Source: SAR92 clade bacterium H921
Lineage (GTDB): Bacteria; Pseudomonadota; Gammaproteobacteria; Pseudomonadales; Porticoccaceae
Reading direction: 5' to 3'
Assembly: GCA_025153755.1 (NCBI GenBank)
Contig: JAOALD010000003.1
Coordinates: 310,001-374,000 of the forward strand
DNA length: 64,000 bases
Shown here: positions 56,143 through 64,000 of the stretch, piece by piece
Position numbering within the stretch: position 1 is the first letter of the stretch
Layout: the number at the start of each line of letters is the position of its first letter
Notes under the pieces: model-generated
Seen by the model: only the letters and a program-made list of their open reading frames with translations
What the model was told of the DNA's origin: nothing
Databases searched by the model: none
Program-made: the position numbers and the translations under genes

Positions 56143-57804
56143 TTAAAGAGTCAACCCAGCTTTTATATTCTTCAACATAACTGCTGCGCCCCTCACGCCT
56201 ACGATAGACATGGCTGTTACCATCCCTGCCATTAACGCCCCAACAACACCACAGCTAATAATATCCTGTCCAGTTAGATACAAACCGGGCACTGAGGTTT
56301 TTGGTTTTAACCAGTCTGACTCAAAGCGCGCCCGATGATGGGCCAGCCCATAGGCTTCACCCTGTTTATACCGGCAGAAATGACTGGTTGATAGGGGTGT
56401 GGAAACTTCATAATAATCAACTTTGCCCCTGAGATGAGGCATCTGCTTAAACAGAGCCTCCAGCATACGCTCAGCCAGATCCTCCTTGAGTGCCTCATAG
56501 TCATCGCCGCGCTTACCCCAGGTTTTATCTGCCCATTTGCGGTAAGAGTCAAAATCACAGGGGCCTATTACAATTTCAATCGTAGAACGACCTGGGTAGC
56601 GCCGTTGAAAATCAGGGTCCTTGGCTGAGGGAAAGGACACATACACCAACGGCAAGGGCGCACTAGGATCCTTCCGTAACGCAGCAACATTAGCATCATG
56701 ATGCTCATCGAGATAAATCCAAAGATTCGTTTTAGGAAGTTGCAACTCTTCAGCCGTACCCCTAAGACCAAGATACATGCCACCATGAGACATAGAGGTT
56801 GCGAGACCATCTAATTTTTGTTTGTAGCCAAGCTTTTCGCTAAGTGTCGCCGGCAATAAATCTGAAAAAGTATTTACCACTCCTGCGTTACTGATCACGG
56901 CCTCGGCATAGAGGCAGTGCCCATCAGCCATCTGTACCCCAACGGCACGACCCCTATCAATAATAATTTCTTTAACGTCTGCATAGGTGAATACATCACC
57001 GCCTGAAATCTGTATCTGAGGAATGATGGTCGCGGCCATTTGCGAGGCACCACCCACAGGATAAAAGCCTCCATTAAAATAATGCCCAGCAATTAACGCA
57101 TGCATTAAAAAGACAGACTCTTTTGGTGGACAGCCATGGTCACCCCACTGACCGCAGAGCACTGCAATTAACTTTTCATTATCGGTCAATCCTTTGAGCA
57201 CATCATAGGAACTCTCAAGCGCATACTCGGGAATTTTGTTTTTTGCCAACAGCGACATCAACTTAGCAACTGTTTTAGGCATAGCTTTCGTTTGACTCAC
57301 CGCCCCCATATACCTGGTGGTCGCCGTCACCAACTCAACATATTTATCAATGGCATTAGCTTCTTGTGGAAAATGTTTTTTTAATTCGTCCTTAAAGTTT
57401 TCTTTGCCAGCGACAAAATCAAACCTCTCATCACCGAGAATAATACGGTCATAGACTGAATCCATCTCGGCCCACTTAAGATTACCACCGGAGATATAGT
57501 CAAACAGGACACGGCCCTGACTCTTACGGCCCATGTCGCCAATATAGTGAACTCCTACATCCCATTCATAGCCATTGCGCTCATAGGCATGGGTAAAACC
57601 ACCAGCGGTATAGTGCTGCTCTAGAACTATTACTTTTTTACCCAACTGTGAGAGTAATGCGGCACTGCACAGACCTCCAATGCCGGAACCTATAACTATG
57701 GTATCGTAGTTTGCATCTACTCGGTCCGCCCGATAACGCTTACCTATGCGCAATGTGCTAGGCGTGGTTTTGGGGTTTTTCGCGGCAGATAAATCTTCAC
57801 TCAT
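56143..57804 (-). CDS. FAD-dependent oxidoreductase, RetSat/CrtISO-like
   Basis: A 553-residue flavoprotein related to phytoene desaturases, carotenoid isomerase and retinol saturase. The FAD dinucleotide site is TIVIGSGIGGLCSAALLSQL (about 35-54), ending in the Glu of VIVLEQHYTAGG (about 58-69). The C-terminal motif LYLTGQDIISCGVVGALMAG (about 505-524) binds the second part of FAD. No carotenoid genes are nearby. A saturase or isomerase for isoprenoid or lipid substrates is likely, but the substrate is not known. It is 167 bases upstream of the MoxR gene on the same strand. Confidence 0.85.
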   Translation of the reverse strand: MSEDLSAAKNPKTTPSTLRIGKRYRADRVDANYDTIVIGSGIGGLCSAALLSQLGKKVIVLEQHYTAGGFTHAYERNGYEWDVGVHYIGDMGRKSQGRVLFDYISGGNLKWAEMDSVYDRIILGDERFDFVAGKENFKDELKKHFPQEANAIDKYVELVTATTRYMGAVSQTKAMPKTVAKLMSLLAKNKIPEYALESSYDVLKGLTDNEKLIAVLCGQWGDHGCPPKESVFLMHALIAGHYFNGGFYPVGGASQMAATIIPQIQISGGDVFTYADVKEIIIDRGRAVGVQMADGHCLYAEAVISNAGVVNTFSDLLPATLSEKLGYKQKLDGLATSMSHGGMYLGLRGTAEELQLPKTNLWIYLDEHHDANVAALRKDPSAPLPLVYVSFPSAKDPDFQRRYPGRSTIEIVIGPCDFDSYRKWADKTWGKRGDDYEALKEDLAERMLEALFKQMPHLRGKVDYYEVSTPLSTSHFCRYKQGEAYGLAHHRARFESDWLKPKTSVPGLYLTGQDIISCGVVGALMAGMVTAMSIVGVRGAAVMLKNIKAGLTL

Positions 57805-57870
57805 AGACAGGTCCCCACTTAAATCTTACTTTTTATTATTGCTAATAATATTTTTAATTATTATGTTAAA

Positions 57871-58248
57871 TTATTTTTTTGGTTTTTTATTTAACTTTTT
57901 ATCTGGCATTTTATTAAAACGAGAAAGTATAAACCTAGCCAATCCATAAAAGACAATAACGAAGAAACTCAGCGCTAGAATCGGTGCTAGACCGCGCTGA
58001 AAACTGACATTATCCCCGGAACTAAGCAATCCTTCATAAAGACTGACAAAGAACGCCGGTGCCAAATGAGGATCATCGCGGTAAGCAGTAACAGGTGTTA
58101 ACAAAAACGTCATTACCATTAGTAATGCCAGGTGCCGCAATGTCGTAAAACGAGTTTTTCGCATCCAAAACCAAAGCACAAATACTATGCAGGCAACCCC
58201 AAGTGCATAGGCTACCCAGCCCCATAAATAATTTTCGGCACTATACAT
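57871..58248 (-). CDS. unknown membrane protein downstream of ycgN
   Basis: The 125-residue protein has hydrophobic helices at about residues 8-28, 37-53 and 88-110, a polar loop in between with YRDDPHLAPAF, and a strongly basic C terminus (NKMPDKKLNKKPKK) that should stay in the cytoplasm. I do not recognise a named family. It starts two bases after the ycgN stop and so is the last gene of the dnaX-recR-rnd-ycgL-ycgN run. An AT-rich gap of 66 bases separates it from the RetSat-like gene. Confidence 0.75.
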   Translation of the reverse strand: MYSAENYLWGWVAYALGVACIVFVLWFWMRKTRFTTLRHLALLMVMTFLLTPVTAYRDDPHLAPAFFVSLYEGLLSSGDNVSFQRGLAPILALSFFVIVFYGLARFILSRFNKMPDKKLNKKPKK

Positions 58249-58250
58249 AA

Positions 58251-58688
58251 TTAATCAACCCACTGAATAATATGTTCTTCGATTTCGTCGTCATGCACAT
58301 TCAATTCCGACACTACTTTACCCTGCAGCGAGGCGCCATAAGCATGTAACGTTTCGCCACTTCCTGAGACCAGATGATGCCATTCTGGTAACGGTTTACC
58401 ATCAGCAATCAATCGGTATGAACAGCTCTGCGGCAACCAGCCAAGACTGATAATATTTTCTTGGTCAAGCTGAATACAGTCATCAACTACTTGATGTCGC
58501 CCTTCATAATTACTGCAACGACAGGATACAGTATCCAGCAATTCACAGGTCACGTTAGTATGAAAGATCTCACCACTTTCATAATCTTCCAACTTAACTA
58601 AACAGCATTTTGCACAGCCATCACAGAGTAGCTCCCACTCTTCTGTGGACATTTGCGCCAGTGTTTTTGTCTGCCAATACTTTGCCAT
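58251..58688 (-). CDS. ycgN: YcgN family cysteine-cluster protein
   Basis: A 145-residue member of UPF0260/YcgN. Cys residues in LCDGCAKCCL (about 22-31), TCELLDTVSCRCSNYEGRH (about 48-66), DDCIQLD (about 70-76) and PQSC (about 85-88) suggest an iron-sulfur or zinc site. The function is unknown. It begins eight bases after ycgL and is followed after two bases by the membrane protein gene, an order that continues the rnd-ycgL-ycgN group seen in many gammaproteobacteria. Confidence 0.92.
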   Translation of the reverse strand: MAKYWQTKTLAQMSTEEWELLCDGCAKCCLVKLEDYESGEIFHTNVTCELLDTVSCRCSNYEGRHQVVDDCIQLDQENIISLGWLPQSCSYRLIADGKPLPEWHHLVSGSGETLHAYGASLQGKVVSELNVHDDEIEEHIIQWVD

Positions 58689-58696
58689 AGGTTATC

Positions 58697-58972
58697 TTAG
58701 GTACGGTACTCAGGCTGTATATTTGCCTGAGGAAATTTAGCCGGTGGAAGCTGCAGATAAAAGCCTTTATCGGCCATTTCCGACATTACCTTGGCAATAT
58801 CGGCCCGCGCTAATACTCGTGATGGAGTCAGTACCAAGGTAGTTACCAGCTTTAACTCACCAAAACTCAGCAAGAGATTTTCGGGAACATCAGATAACCC
58901 AGATTCTTTTGGCACGTAGAGATACATCTCCTCTTTTTTACTACCCTTATAAATATCACATAGTATTTTCAT
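58697..58972 (-). CDS. ycgL: YcgL domain-containing protein
   Basis: A 91-residue YcgL-type protein with the family start of CDIYKGSKKEEMYLYVP (about 4-20) and the middle block PENLLLSFG. No catalytic activity is established for the family. The start ATG overlaps the stop of rnd in ATGA, so translation is coupled to RNase D, the usual partner. Confidence 0.92.
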   Translation of the reverse strand: MKILCDIYKGSKKEEMYLYVPKESGLSDVPENLLLSFGELKLVTTLVLTPSRVLARADIAKVMSEMADKGFYLQLPPAKFPQANIQPEYRT

Positions 58973-60099
58973 TGCAAACTATCCATATTTTCGAGAACTG
59001 CCTGAATCGCGGGTTTGACACTCACTTGACGCCACCCTTGATTCAATCTCGCTGGCCATTGGCGCTGGCTCTTATCTTTGGATGCCATAGCACTACGCAA
59101 TATTGCTTCAAGTTCTTTTTTGTTAGAGAGAAATTCCTGCGGGATATTCTGCTCTTCAGCCACCTCACTTAGAGCACTGCGCATGGCTTTCATCACATTA
59201 TTGGCCGACTTGGTTAGGGGTTCTGGGATAGCTTCGGCTGGGGTATCGTTTCCAGAGGCTGCTATTTGCCTCAACACCATTTGGCCATACCGTTTGACTG
59301 ATCTGGGGTACCAGCCCTCGATACCATGGAGCTGTTCCTCGCCTGTTGGCAGTCGTCGCGCTAACTCTAAAAGCACAGTGTCTTTGATAACATGGGAGCG
59401 AGGTTTATCAAGAACTCGCGCTGTGTCCTCACGCCAGTCACACAGTCGCCGCAATGCGCTTAATGACTTGGCCTGCAAGCGCCAGGCTCCCTTTATTCGC
59501 AAGTAGTAGTCACTGGTATCTTTGCGACCTGCCGCCATGTCGAACATAGCTTGAGTTTCTTCGGCAAACCAGTCCTCACGTTGCAGATCCTGCATTGTAG
59601 AGCCTAATATCTCATGCATTCTGTGCAAATACAGCACATCGATGGCAGCATAGTCGAGCTGGCGATCGGTTAGTGGTCGTTTTAACCAGTCAGAGCGGGT
59701 CTCTTGCTTGTCCAGCTCGATCTCAAACATCTGCATAACTAACCTTGCATAGCCCATGCAATAGCCAATATTGACGATTCCTGCCGCGATTTGAGTATCA
59801 AAAATACTAGCTGGCCGAATATCCAATGCGTGGTCTAAAACCTCTAAGTCCTCAGCACAGGCATGAAAAATCAAGATGCGCCCGGGATCTTCCAACAACT
59901 GCTTAAGACTCCCAAATTGGTCAATAGACAAAACATCAATTAACCAGCACTGCTCACCGTTAGAAATCTGTATCAGTGCAATTTTTGGGTAGAATGTGTC
60001 GGTGCGAATGAACTCTGTATCAATAGCAAGCGTTGCCACCTCAATTAGCTGTGCACACATCTGTTGTAGCTTTTGATTGCTGTCGATCCATATATTCAT
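58969..60099 (-). CDS. rnd: ribonuclease D
   Basis: RNase D is a 3'-5' exoribonuclease that trims tRNA and other stable RNA 3' ends. The 376 residues match E. coli RNase D (375). The DEDD site has Asp27 and Glu29 in AIDTEF, Asp in FHACAEDLEVLD near 84, and the Tyr and Asp of QLDYAAIDVLYL (about 148-159). One HRDC domain (about 205-285) and a C-terminal helical domain follow. The ATG immediately follows the recR stop, and the stop overlaps ycgL. Confidence 0.96.
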   Translation of the reverse strand: MNIWIDSNQKLQQMCAQLIEVATLAIDTEFIRTDTFYPKIALIQISNGEQCWLIDVLSIDQFGSLKQLLEDPGRILIFHACAEDLEVLDHALDIRPASIFDTQIAAGIVNIGYCMGYARLVMQMFEIELDKQETRSDWLKRPLTDRQLDYAAIDVLYLHRMHEILGSTMQDLQREDWFAEETQAMFDMAAGRKDTSDYYLRIKGAWRLQAKSLSALRRLCDWREDTARVLDKPRSHVIKDTVLLELARRLPTGEEQLHGIEGWYPRSVKRYGQMVLRQIAASGNDTPAEAIPEPLTKSANNVMKAMRSALSEVAEEQNIPQEFLSNKKELEAILRSAMASKDKSQRQWPARLNQGWRQVSVKPAIQAVLENMDSLQ

Positions 60100-60693
60100 C
60101 TACAGCGCCTTTCTACTTTGCAATGCCATATTTAGGGTTCCACCATCAACATATTCCAGCTCTCCGCCCATGGGGACTCCATAGGCAATGCGCGAAACTG
60201 ACACGCCTAATGCCTTTGCCTTTTCGGCAATGAAGTGAGCTGTGGCCTCCCCTTCTACCGTTAGGTTTGTCGCCAGGATGAGCTCATTAACATCCCTCAG
60301 ACGCAGGCTCTCGATTAATTGATCAATACCTAGCTGCTCTGGACCAATGCCATCAATAGGGGACAAATGCCCAAGCAACACGAAATACTTACCTTGGAAA
60401 CTACCCGCCTGTTCGATGGCATAGAGGTCGGCTGGATTTTCTACCACACAGATTTGGGATGCAAGCCGCCGGTCATTACTGCAGATACCACAGATTTGGT
60501 GTTCGGTAAGTGTGCGGCATTCAACACAGCGACCTACCTTTTCAACAGCATCAACGATGGCATCTGCCAGACGTGCCGCTCCGACTTTGTCTCGCTCTAG
60601 TAGCTGCAAGGCCATACGCTGTGCTGACTTAGCACCAACGCCGGGCAAACAGCGCAGTGCGTCTATAAGCTGATCAATTACATTTCCGTACAA
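60100..60693 (-). CDS. recR: recombination mediator RecR
   Basis: RecR acts with RecF and RecO to load RecA at gaps. The 197 residues have the N-terminal helix-hairpin-helix (about 8-28, [16 protein letters not shown]), a zinc finger with Cys56, Cys59, Cys68 and Cys71, and a Toprim domain starting at [12 protein letters not shown] (about 82). The start is TTG with GAGG seven bases upstream. It follows ybaB by 38 bases in the classic dnaX-ybaB-recR order. Confidence 0.97.
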   Translation of the reverse strand: MYGNVIDQLIDALRCLPGVGAKSAQRMALQLLERDKVGAARLADAIVDAVEKVGRCVECRTLTEHQICGICSNDRRLASQICVVENPADLYAIEQAGSFQGKYFVLLGHLSPIDGIGPEQLGIDQLIESLRLRDVNELILATNLTVEGEATAHFIAEKAKALGVSVSRIAYGVPMGGELEYVDGGTLNMALQSRKAL

Positions 60694-60731
60694 GGAGTGG
60701 CCTCAATTAACTAGGGGGTTAGACAGCTGCA

Positions 60732-61049
60732 CTAAAAGGGCATCTTAAAGCCAGCGGGAAGATCCATTCCACCAGCCATGTTCTTCATCGCATCCTTGCT
60801 CTGCGCTTCGACCTTACGTACTGCATCGTTTACCGCTGCAGCCAGCAAGTCCTCGAGGAATGCTTTGTCCTCTGTCATTAATGTGGGATCTAATGTAACT
60901 CTGCGGACATCGTGACGCCCAGTCATTACGACCTGCACCAGGCCAGCGCCAGACTCACCAATGACTTCTGCAGCGGCGGCCTGTTCTTGCATTGCAGCCA
61001 TTTTCTCCTGCATTTTCTGGGCCTGCTTCATCAGATTATTTATGTCCAT
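60732..61049 (-). CDS. ybaB: YbaB/EbfC nucleoid-associated protein
   Basis: A 105-residue DNA-binding protein of the YbaB/EbfC family that binds DNA as a dimer. The N-terminal helix ([20 protein letters not shown]), the central [20 protein letters not shown] (about 36-55), and a Gly-rich C-terminal tail ([15 protein letters not shown]) are typical. GAGG precedes the ATG. It sits between dnaX and recR, the usual place. Confidence 0.96.
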   Translation of the reverse strand: MDINNLMKQAQKMQEKMAAMQEQAAAAEVIGESGAGLVQVVMTGRHDVRRVTLDPTLMTEDKAFLEDLLAAAVNDAVRKVEAQSKDAMKNMAGGMDLPAGFKMPF

Positions 61050-61070
61050 GTTTTCCTCAATTTACTCTAA

Positions 61071-62834
61071 TTAATCTATGGGCCGCACAGACTGCTCGTC
61101 CAATGTGCCGTCAAATACTGTTTTGAATTTAATTACTTCAGAGTCGTTATTCAACACGTTTACTGCCTCGGCAAGGCGTTCTGAGTTCTCGCGTAAATTG
61201 GCCGCCCGCGGAGTTTCTTGTTCCGCTACACCGAAACAAATGTCAACGGTGAGCGATTGCTCAAAATATTCACCTAACGCCACAGCTAGACTTTGCTGAT
61301 GGGCCGTATCGTAGAGGCTGGTTTCACCACTGTCGATAAGAAAGTTGAGCTGATCACCCTCTCTACCCCTATAAAGGCAGTGGCTCGCAATTTCACCTAG
61401 AGATGCACCAATATTGAGTTGCTTGCGAATTTCGATCCAATTATTAGGATTAAAATTTTGCAGAGAGATCTTACCTTTGGACTCAGGGGGATCTGTATCA
61501 ACCGAGGCCTGCTGGTTTAAGGATGTTTTATCCAACCCAGAATTTTCCTCCTGTACAGACTTTTGCTCTACCTTAGGCACTTCTATCAATGCCTCTATGG
61601 CCTGTTCTGGAGAGTCAATCACGATAGCTTTAGTTTCACCAACTGCCTTAGGTCGCGGCGACTCGACGGGCGCGACCGTTTCAGACTTTTTTACCGCTGG
61701 CTCCGCCTCCTGGGGAGCGGCGGGTTCTGCGGCAATGATCTTATTCGGCGGTAGCGGTCTAAAGGCCAGTGCCCGCAGCATGATCATTTCAAAACCAGAC
61801 TTAAGATCTGGTGCCAGGTGCAAGTCTTTGCGCCCAAGCAAACAAATTTGATAAAACAGTTGAGCATCCTCACGGGAGACTTCCTCGGCCAGGGATATTA
61901 GCGCCGAGTAATGGCTAACACCTTTATCCAAAGCCTCTGGCACCGCTTGCAAGATGGCCACCTGATGCCAAATAGACAGCACATCGGCAAGCGCTAAATC
62001 ATAATCAGGCGCCTGCTCGGCCATACGGGCAACAGCTCCTAACACATCGCTACCAGTGCCTGATGATAGGGCGTTGCAGATATCCACCACATAACCACGC
62101 TCGATTGTACCAAGCATACTGCTAACTTCAGTCTCGTTTACCTGCCCGCCACCATGACCAATAGCCTGATCAGTTAAACTTAGAGCATCTCGCATACTGC
62201 CGTCAGCGGCTCGTGCTAGTGACCATAGAGCCGCCTCTTCAAAAGGCACCTGCTCTTCCCCTAACACGAACTGTAGATGCTGAGTAATGCGTTCGGCACT
62301 CAGATTTTTTAAATTGAACTGTAAACACCGCGAAAGCACAGTAATTGGCAGTTTTTGCGGATCGGTGGTTGCAAATAAAAACTTTACATGGGGTGGTGGT
62401 TCTTCCAAGGTTTTTAGCAGTGCCGCAAAACTGGATTTAGACAGCATATGGACTTCATCGATCAGATAGATTTTATAGCGACCGCGCGATGGTGCGTATT
62501 GGACATTATCGAGTAGGTCACGCATGTCATCAACGCCGGTGCGCGATGCAGCATCTACCTCAATGAGATCCATAAAGCGGCCATCATTAATCTCATTGCA
62601 ACTTGCACATTCACCGCAGGGCACTGAGCCTATGCCCTTCTCGCAATTGAGGCATTTGGACAAAATCCTCGCAATAGTGGTTTTACCCACACCGCGAGTG
62701 CCGGTAAACAAATAAGCATGGTGTAGACGGTTATTATCTAAAGCGTTGATCAGCGCCTGGAGCACATGCTCCTGGCCTGCCATCTCGGCAAATGATCGCG
62801 GACGCCACTTTCGGGCAAGGACCTGATAACTCAT
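61071..62834 (-). CDS. dnaX: DNA polymerase III subunits tau and gamma
   Basis: DnaX is the clamp-loader ATPase that also links polymerase cores. The 587-residue tau form has Walker A at GTRGVGKT (45-52), the four-Cys zinc site between CLNC and CGECASC (about 61-79), Walker B at YLIDEVHMLS (about 122-131), sensor 1 near LFATTDPQKLP, and the clamp-loader domain III to about residue 360. A Pro/Ala/Glu-rich linker (about 365-430) leads to the tau-specific C terminus. A full -1 frameshift signal at codons 381-383 should yield a shorter gamma form of about 384 residues. Confidence 0.97.
   Translation of the reverse strand: MSYQVLARKWRPRSFAEMAGQEHVLQALINALDNNRLHHAYLFTGTRGVGKTTIARILSKCLNCEKGIGSVPCGECASCNEINDGRFMDLIEVDAASRTGVDDMRDLLDNVQYAPSRGRYKIYLIDEVHMLSKSSFAALLKTLEEPPPHVKFLFATTDPQKLPITVLSRCLQFNLKNLSAERITQHLQFVLGEEQVPFEEAALWSLARAADGSMRDALSLTDQAIGHGGGQVNETEVSSMLGTIERGYVVDICNALSSGTGSDVLGAVARMAEQAPDYDLALADVLSIWHQVAILQAVPEALDKGVSHYSALISLAEEVSREDAQLFYQICLLGRKDLHLAPDLKSGFEMIMLRALAFRPLPPNKIIAAEPAAPQEAEPAVKKSETVAPVESPRPKAVGETKAIVIDSPEQAIEALIEVPKVEQKSVQEENSGLDKTSLNQQASVDTDPPESKGKISLQNFNPNNWIEIRKQLNIGASLGEIASHCLYRGREGDQLNFLIDSGETSLYDTAHQQSLAVALGEYFEQSLTVDICFGVAEQETPRAANLRENSERLAEAVNVLNNDSEVIKFKTVFDGTLDEQSVRPID
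61651..61711 (-). promoter_or_regulatory. programmed -1 ribosomal frameshift cassette in dnaX
   Basis: Read on the dnaX strand: an internal Shine-Dalgarno-like AGGAGG (61711-61706), 13 bases, the slippery heptamer A AAA AAG (61692-61686) in the zero frame as GTA AAA AAG, 8 bases, then a hairpin with perfect arms GGTCGCG (61677-61671) and CGCGACC (61657-61651). After a -1 slip the frame reads one Val codon and then TGA. E. coli dnaX has the same heptamer, an upstream AGGGAG and a downstream hairpin, also ending one codon later. It should produce the gamma subunit. Confidence 0.85.
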
Positions 62835-62904
62835 CGCATAATCTGCTTTCGTTTAAAGATGCTTATTATAGGGAGATAAGGGGAGCGCTGGAAGGGCTAA
62901 TGGC

Positions 62905-63016
62905 GATGACCCCCAATAGCCACACCTCGGCACACAGCGTAACCACTACCGTTGCTCCCTTCCGGGCCTGGCGGGGTTCATGGCTGGCTGTTGCGAGGGG
63001 ACCAAAGGGGGCCACC
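62905..63016 (-). ncRNA. ffs: 4.5S RNA (bacterial signal recognition particle RNA)
   Basis: The small SRP RNA binds Ffh to target membrane proteins. On the - strand the apical domain with CCAGGCCCGGAAGGGAGCAA gives the GGAA tetraloop and the symmetric and asymmetric loops that bind Ffh. The ends pair as GGUGGCCCCC with GGGGGUCAUC, including G-U pairs, giving about 112 nucleotides, near the 114 of E. coli. The gene lies 70 bases upstream of dnaX on the same strand, the common gammaproteobacterial location. The exact 5' and 3' ends are estimated from the terminal helix. Confidence 0.93.
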
Positions 63017-63034
63017 ATTAAGTAGAAGCGCGAG

Positions 63035-63063
63035 ATTATCCGAGGTTTGCCCAGCAAGTGCAA
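63035..63063 (-). promoter_or_regulatory. ffs: sigma70 promoter for 4.5S RNA
   Basis: On the - strand, TTGCAC (63063-63058), a 17-base spacer and GATAAT (63040-63035) form a good sigma70 promoter. The GC-rich bases CTCGCGC follow the -10 box, as in stringently controlled stable-RNA promoters. The predicted start is about ten bases before the mature 5' end, which suggests a short leader removed by RNase P, as for E. coli 4.5S RNA. Confidence 0.75.
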
Positions 63064-63302
63064 CCGCTTAAGCCGATAAATATATAGCAAATGACCTAAT
63101 GTGCATACTCGATTACCTCAGTAAGCTAATGGGACTGACTCAGGCACGGTAACAGGGCTAACCTCTAGATTTACAGCGCGCCAATTTAAATAGACCCTGC
63201 ATAATCCTAGGCAAAAATCATCGTCAATGATAAATTTTTGCTAAACTCATAAAATTCAAGTTAGAGCTACAACAAAATTACAAAGTGAAGGTTTTACCAT
63301 TA

Positions 63303-64000
63303 ATGAAAAACTGTGCAAGGCTGCCTCTTTTATTTTCTCTATTTCTACTTATGCCTACACTTTTGCTATCCGCCTGCGGCGGTGGCGAGAATAATGTCGA
63401 TCAGGGTAATCGTGATGGCACATTGCATTGGGGCAATGGAACTGAACCCCAGAGTCTCGATCCACATATAGCCACAGGTGTCCCCGAGCACAATATTATC
63501 ACCGCACTGATGGAAGGATTAGTTGCAAAGGATAGTAAAACCTTAGCACCCAAGGCCGGCGTTGCCGAATATTGGACAATCAGTGAAGACGGTCGTGTTT
63601 ACACCTTTAAGTTGCGAGAGAATGCCCGCTGGTCTAACGGCGACCCCCACAATGCCCATGATTATGTCTGGTCCTGGTGGCGCGCGCTGCAACCCGCTCT
63701 GGGCAACCTCTATGCCTACATGTACTTTTCTATCGACAATGCCAAAGAATATTACGAGGGTACGATCACCGACTTCGATCAGGTTGGCATCAAGGCGCTG
63801 GATGATTTTACCCTGCAGGTCACTCTGTCCAATCCAACTCCTTACTTCCTTCAGTTACTGGATCATTACAGTCTCTATCCCGTCCATCGTGGCACGGTAG
63901 AGAAGTTTGGCACTGCCGATGAGCGGGGCACAAGATGGACCTACGAGGGAAATCATGTTGGCAATGGGGCTTTTCAACTATCGGCTTGGAAAATTAATCG
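63303..64000 (+). CDS. partial peptide ABC transporter substrate-binding lipoprotein, OppA-like
   Basis: The frame runs off the right edge, so the first 232 residues are visible. A signal peptide with lipobox LLSAC is followed by GGGEN, so the product is a predicted lipoprotein. After it come WGNGTEPQSLDPHIATGVPE and a region with GLVAKDSKTLAPKAGVAEYW, both typical of SBP family 5 (OppA/MppA) proteins. It should bind oligopeptides in the periplasm and deliver them to an Opp permease, whose genes would follow beyond the window. The strand is opposite to ffs and dnaX. Confidence 0.88.
   Translation, partial: MKNCARLPLLFSLFLLMPTLLLSACGGGENNVDQGNRDGTLHWGNGTEPQSLDPHIATGVPEHNIITALMEGLVAKDSKTLAPKAGVAEYWTISEDGRVYTFKLRENARWSNGDPHNAHDYVWSWWRALQPALGNLYAYMYFSIDNAKEYYEGTITDFDQVGIKALDDFTLQVTLSNPTPYFLQLLDHYSLYPVHRGTVEKFGTADERGTRWTYEGNHVGNGAFQLSAWKIN

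Noticed and set aside
57861-57871. TTATGTTAAAT, identical to the XerD arm of dif
   Set aside because: The 17 bases before it do not resemble the XerC arm or the central region (GGTGCGCATAA-TGTATA), and the site lies in a very AT-rich gap where such a match is easily found by chance.
62792-63090. Two short ORFs across the 4.5S RNA
   Set aside because: Both are produced by the structured RNA sequence. The RNA has a conserved core and a promoter, and neither frame has a ribosome binding site.
63064-63302. Search for features between the 4.5S promoter and the OppA-like gene
   Set aside because: AT-rich DNA that probably holds the OppA promoter, but no -35/-10 pair with proper spacing stood out.

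Overview
The window is 64 kb of ordinary chromosomal DNA from a gammaproteobacterium. GC is moderate by eye. Gene content and synteny (dapA-bamC-MBL hydrolase, dnaX-ybaB-recR, AddAB-like nuclease pair, FabV enoyl reductase, CysI-type sulfite reductase with a DUF934 partner, NhaB) suggest a marine lineage near the Cellvibrionales/Porticoccaceae/SAR92 or pseudomonad-related groups. That placement is inference from gene order, not from a marker gene. I see no insertion sequence, prophage, integrase, CRISPR array or tRNA. Almost all of the window is housekeeping and metabolic coding DNA, with short intergenic gaps and many overlapping start/stop junctions.

Layout. 0-0.5 kb: edge of a DoxX-like membrane gene and a possible 27-codon ORF. 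0.5-3.4 kb: folD, a crotonase-fold protein lacking both catalytic glutamates, GDPD, an unknown membrane protein. 3.5-7.9 kb: glnS-cysS divergent from ppiB-lpxH. 8-12.2 kb: BI-1 membrane protein, tusE-phhB-trmA, then rmuC-DUF2489 on the opposite strand. 12.3-18.4 kb: AddB-like and AddA-like recombination nuclease/helicase. 18.4-25.8 kb: DAHP synthase, membrane J-protein, Atm1-type ABC exporter, dapE-EamA, rsmJ, a small LRR lipoprotein. 25.76-26.13 kb: non-coding region with a DnaA-box cluster. 26.1-31.3 kb: dapA-bamC-MBL and fabV-lpxL type acyltransferase. 31.4-41.6 kb: GNAT, aceE-aceF-glyoxalase, M16 protease, PerM-type permease. 41.8-52.1 kb: BepA-like protease, nadA with a previously uncalled 38-aa membrane protein in front of it, cysI-DUF934, Kef-type antiporter, sohB, nudC, nhaB. 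52.1-57.8 kb: RetSat-like oxidoreductase, MoxR ATPase, CoxE-like VWA protein, FadD. 57.9-62.8 kb: dnaX-ybaB-recR-rnd-ycgL-ycgN and a membrane protein. 62.9-63.0 kb: 4.5S RNA. 63.3 kb to the end: start of an OppA-like lipoprotein.

Functional themes: tRNA charging and modification, diaminopimelate synthesis, outer-membrane and lipid A assembly (BamC, BepA, LpxH, LpxL-type), pyruvate dehydrogenase, assimilatory sulfite reduction, DNA repair and replication. About three quarters of coding DNA left of 25.8 kb is on the + strand and about three quarters to the right is on the - strand, so transcription converges there. The most informative non-coding signals are a complete programmed -1 frameshift cassette in dnaX, paired GntR-type palindromes upstream of aceE, a terminator-like hairpin inside the 5' end of lpxH, the DnaA-box cluster, and a well-formed promoter for the 4.5S RNA. 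I did not find a clearly new multi-gene system.
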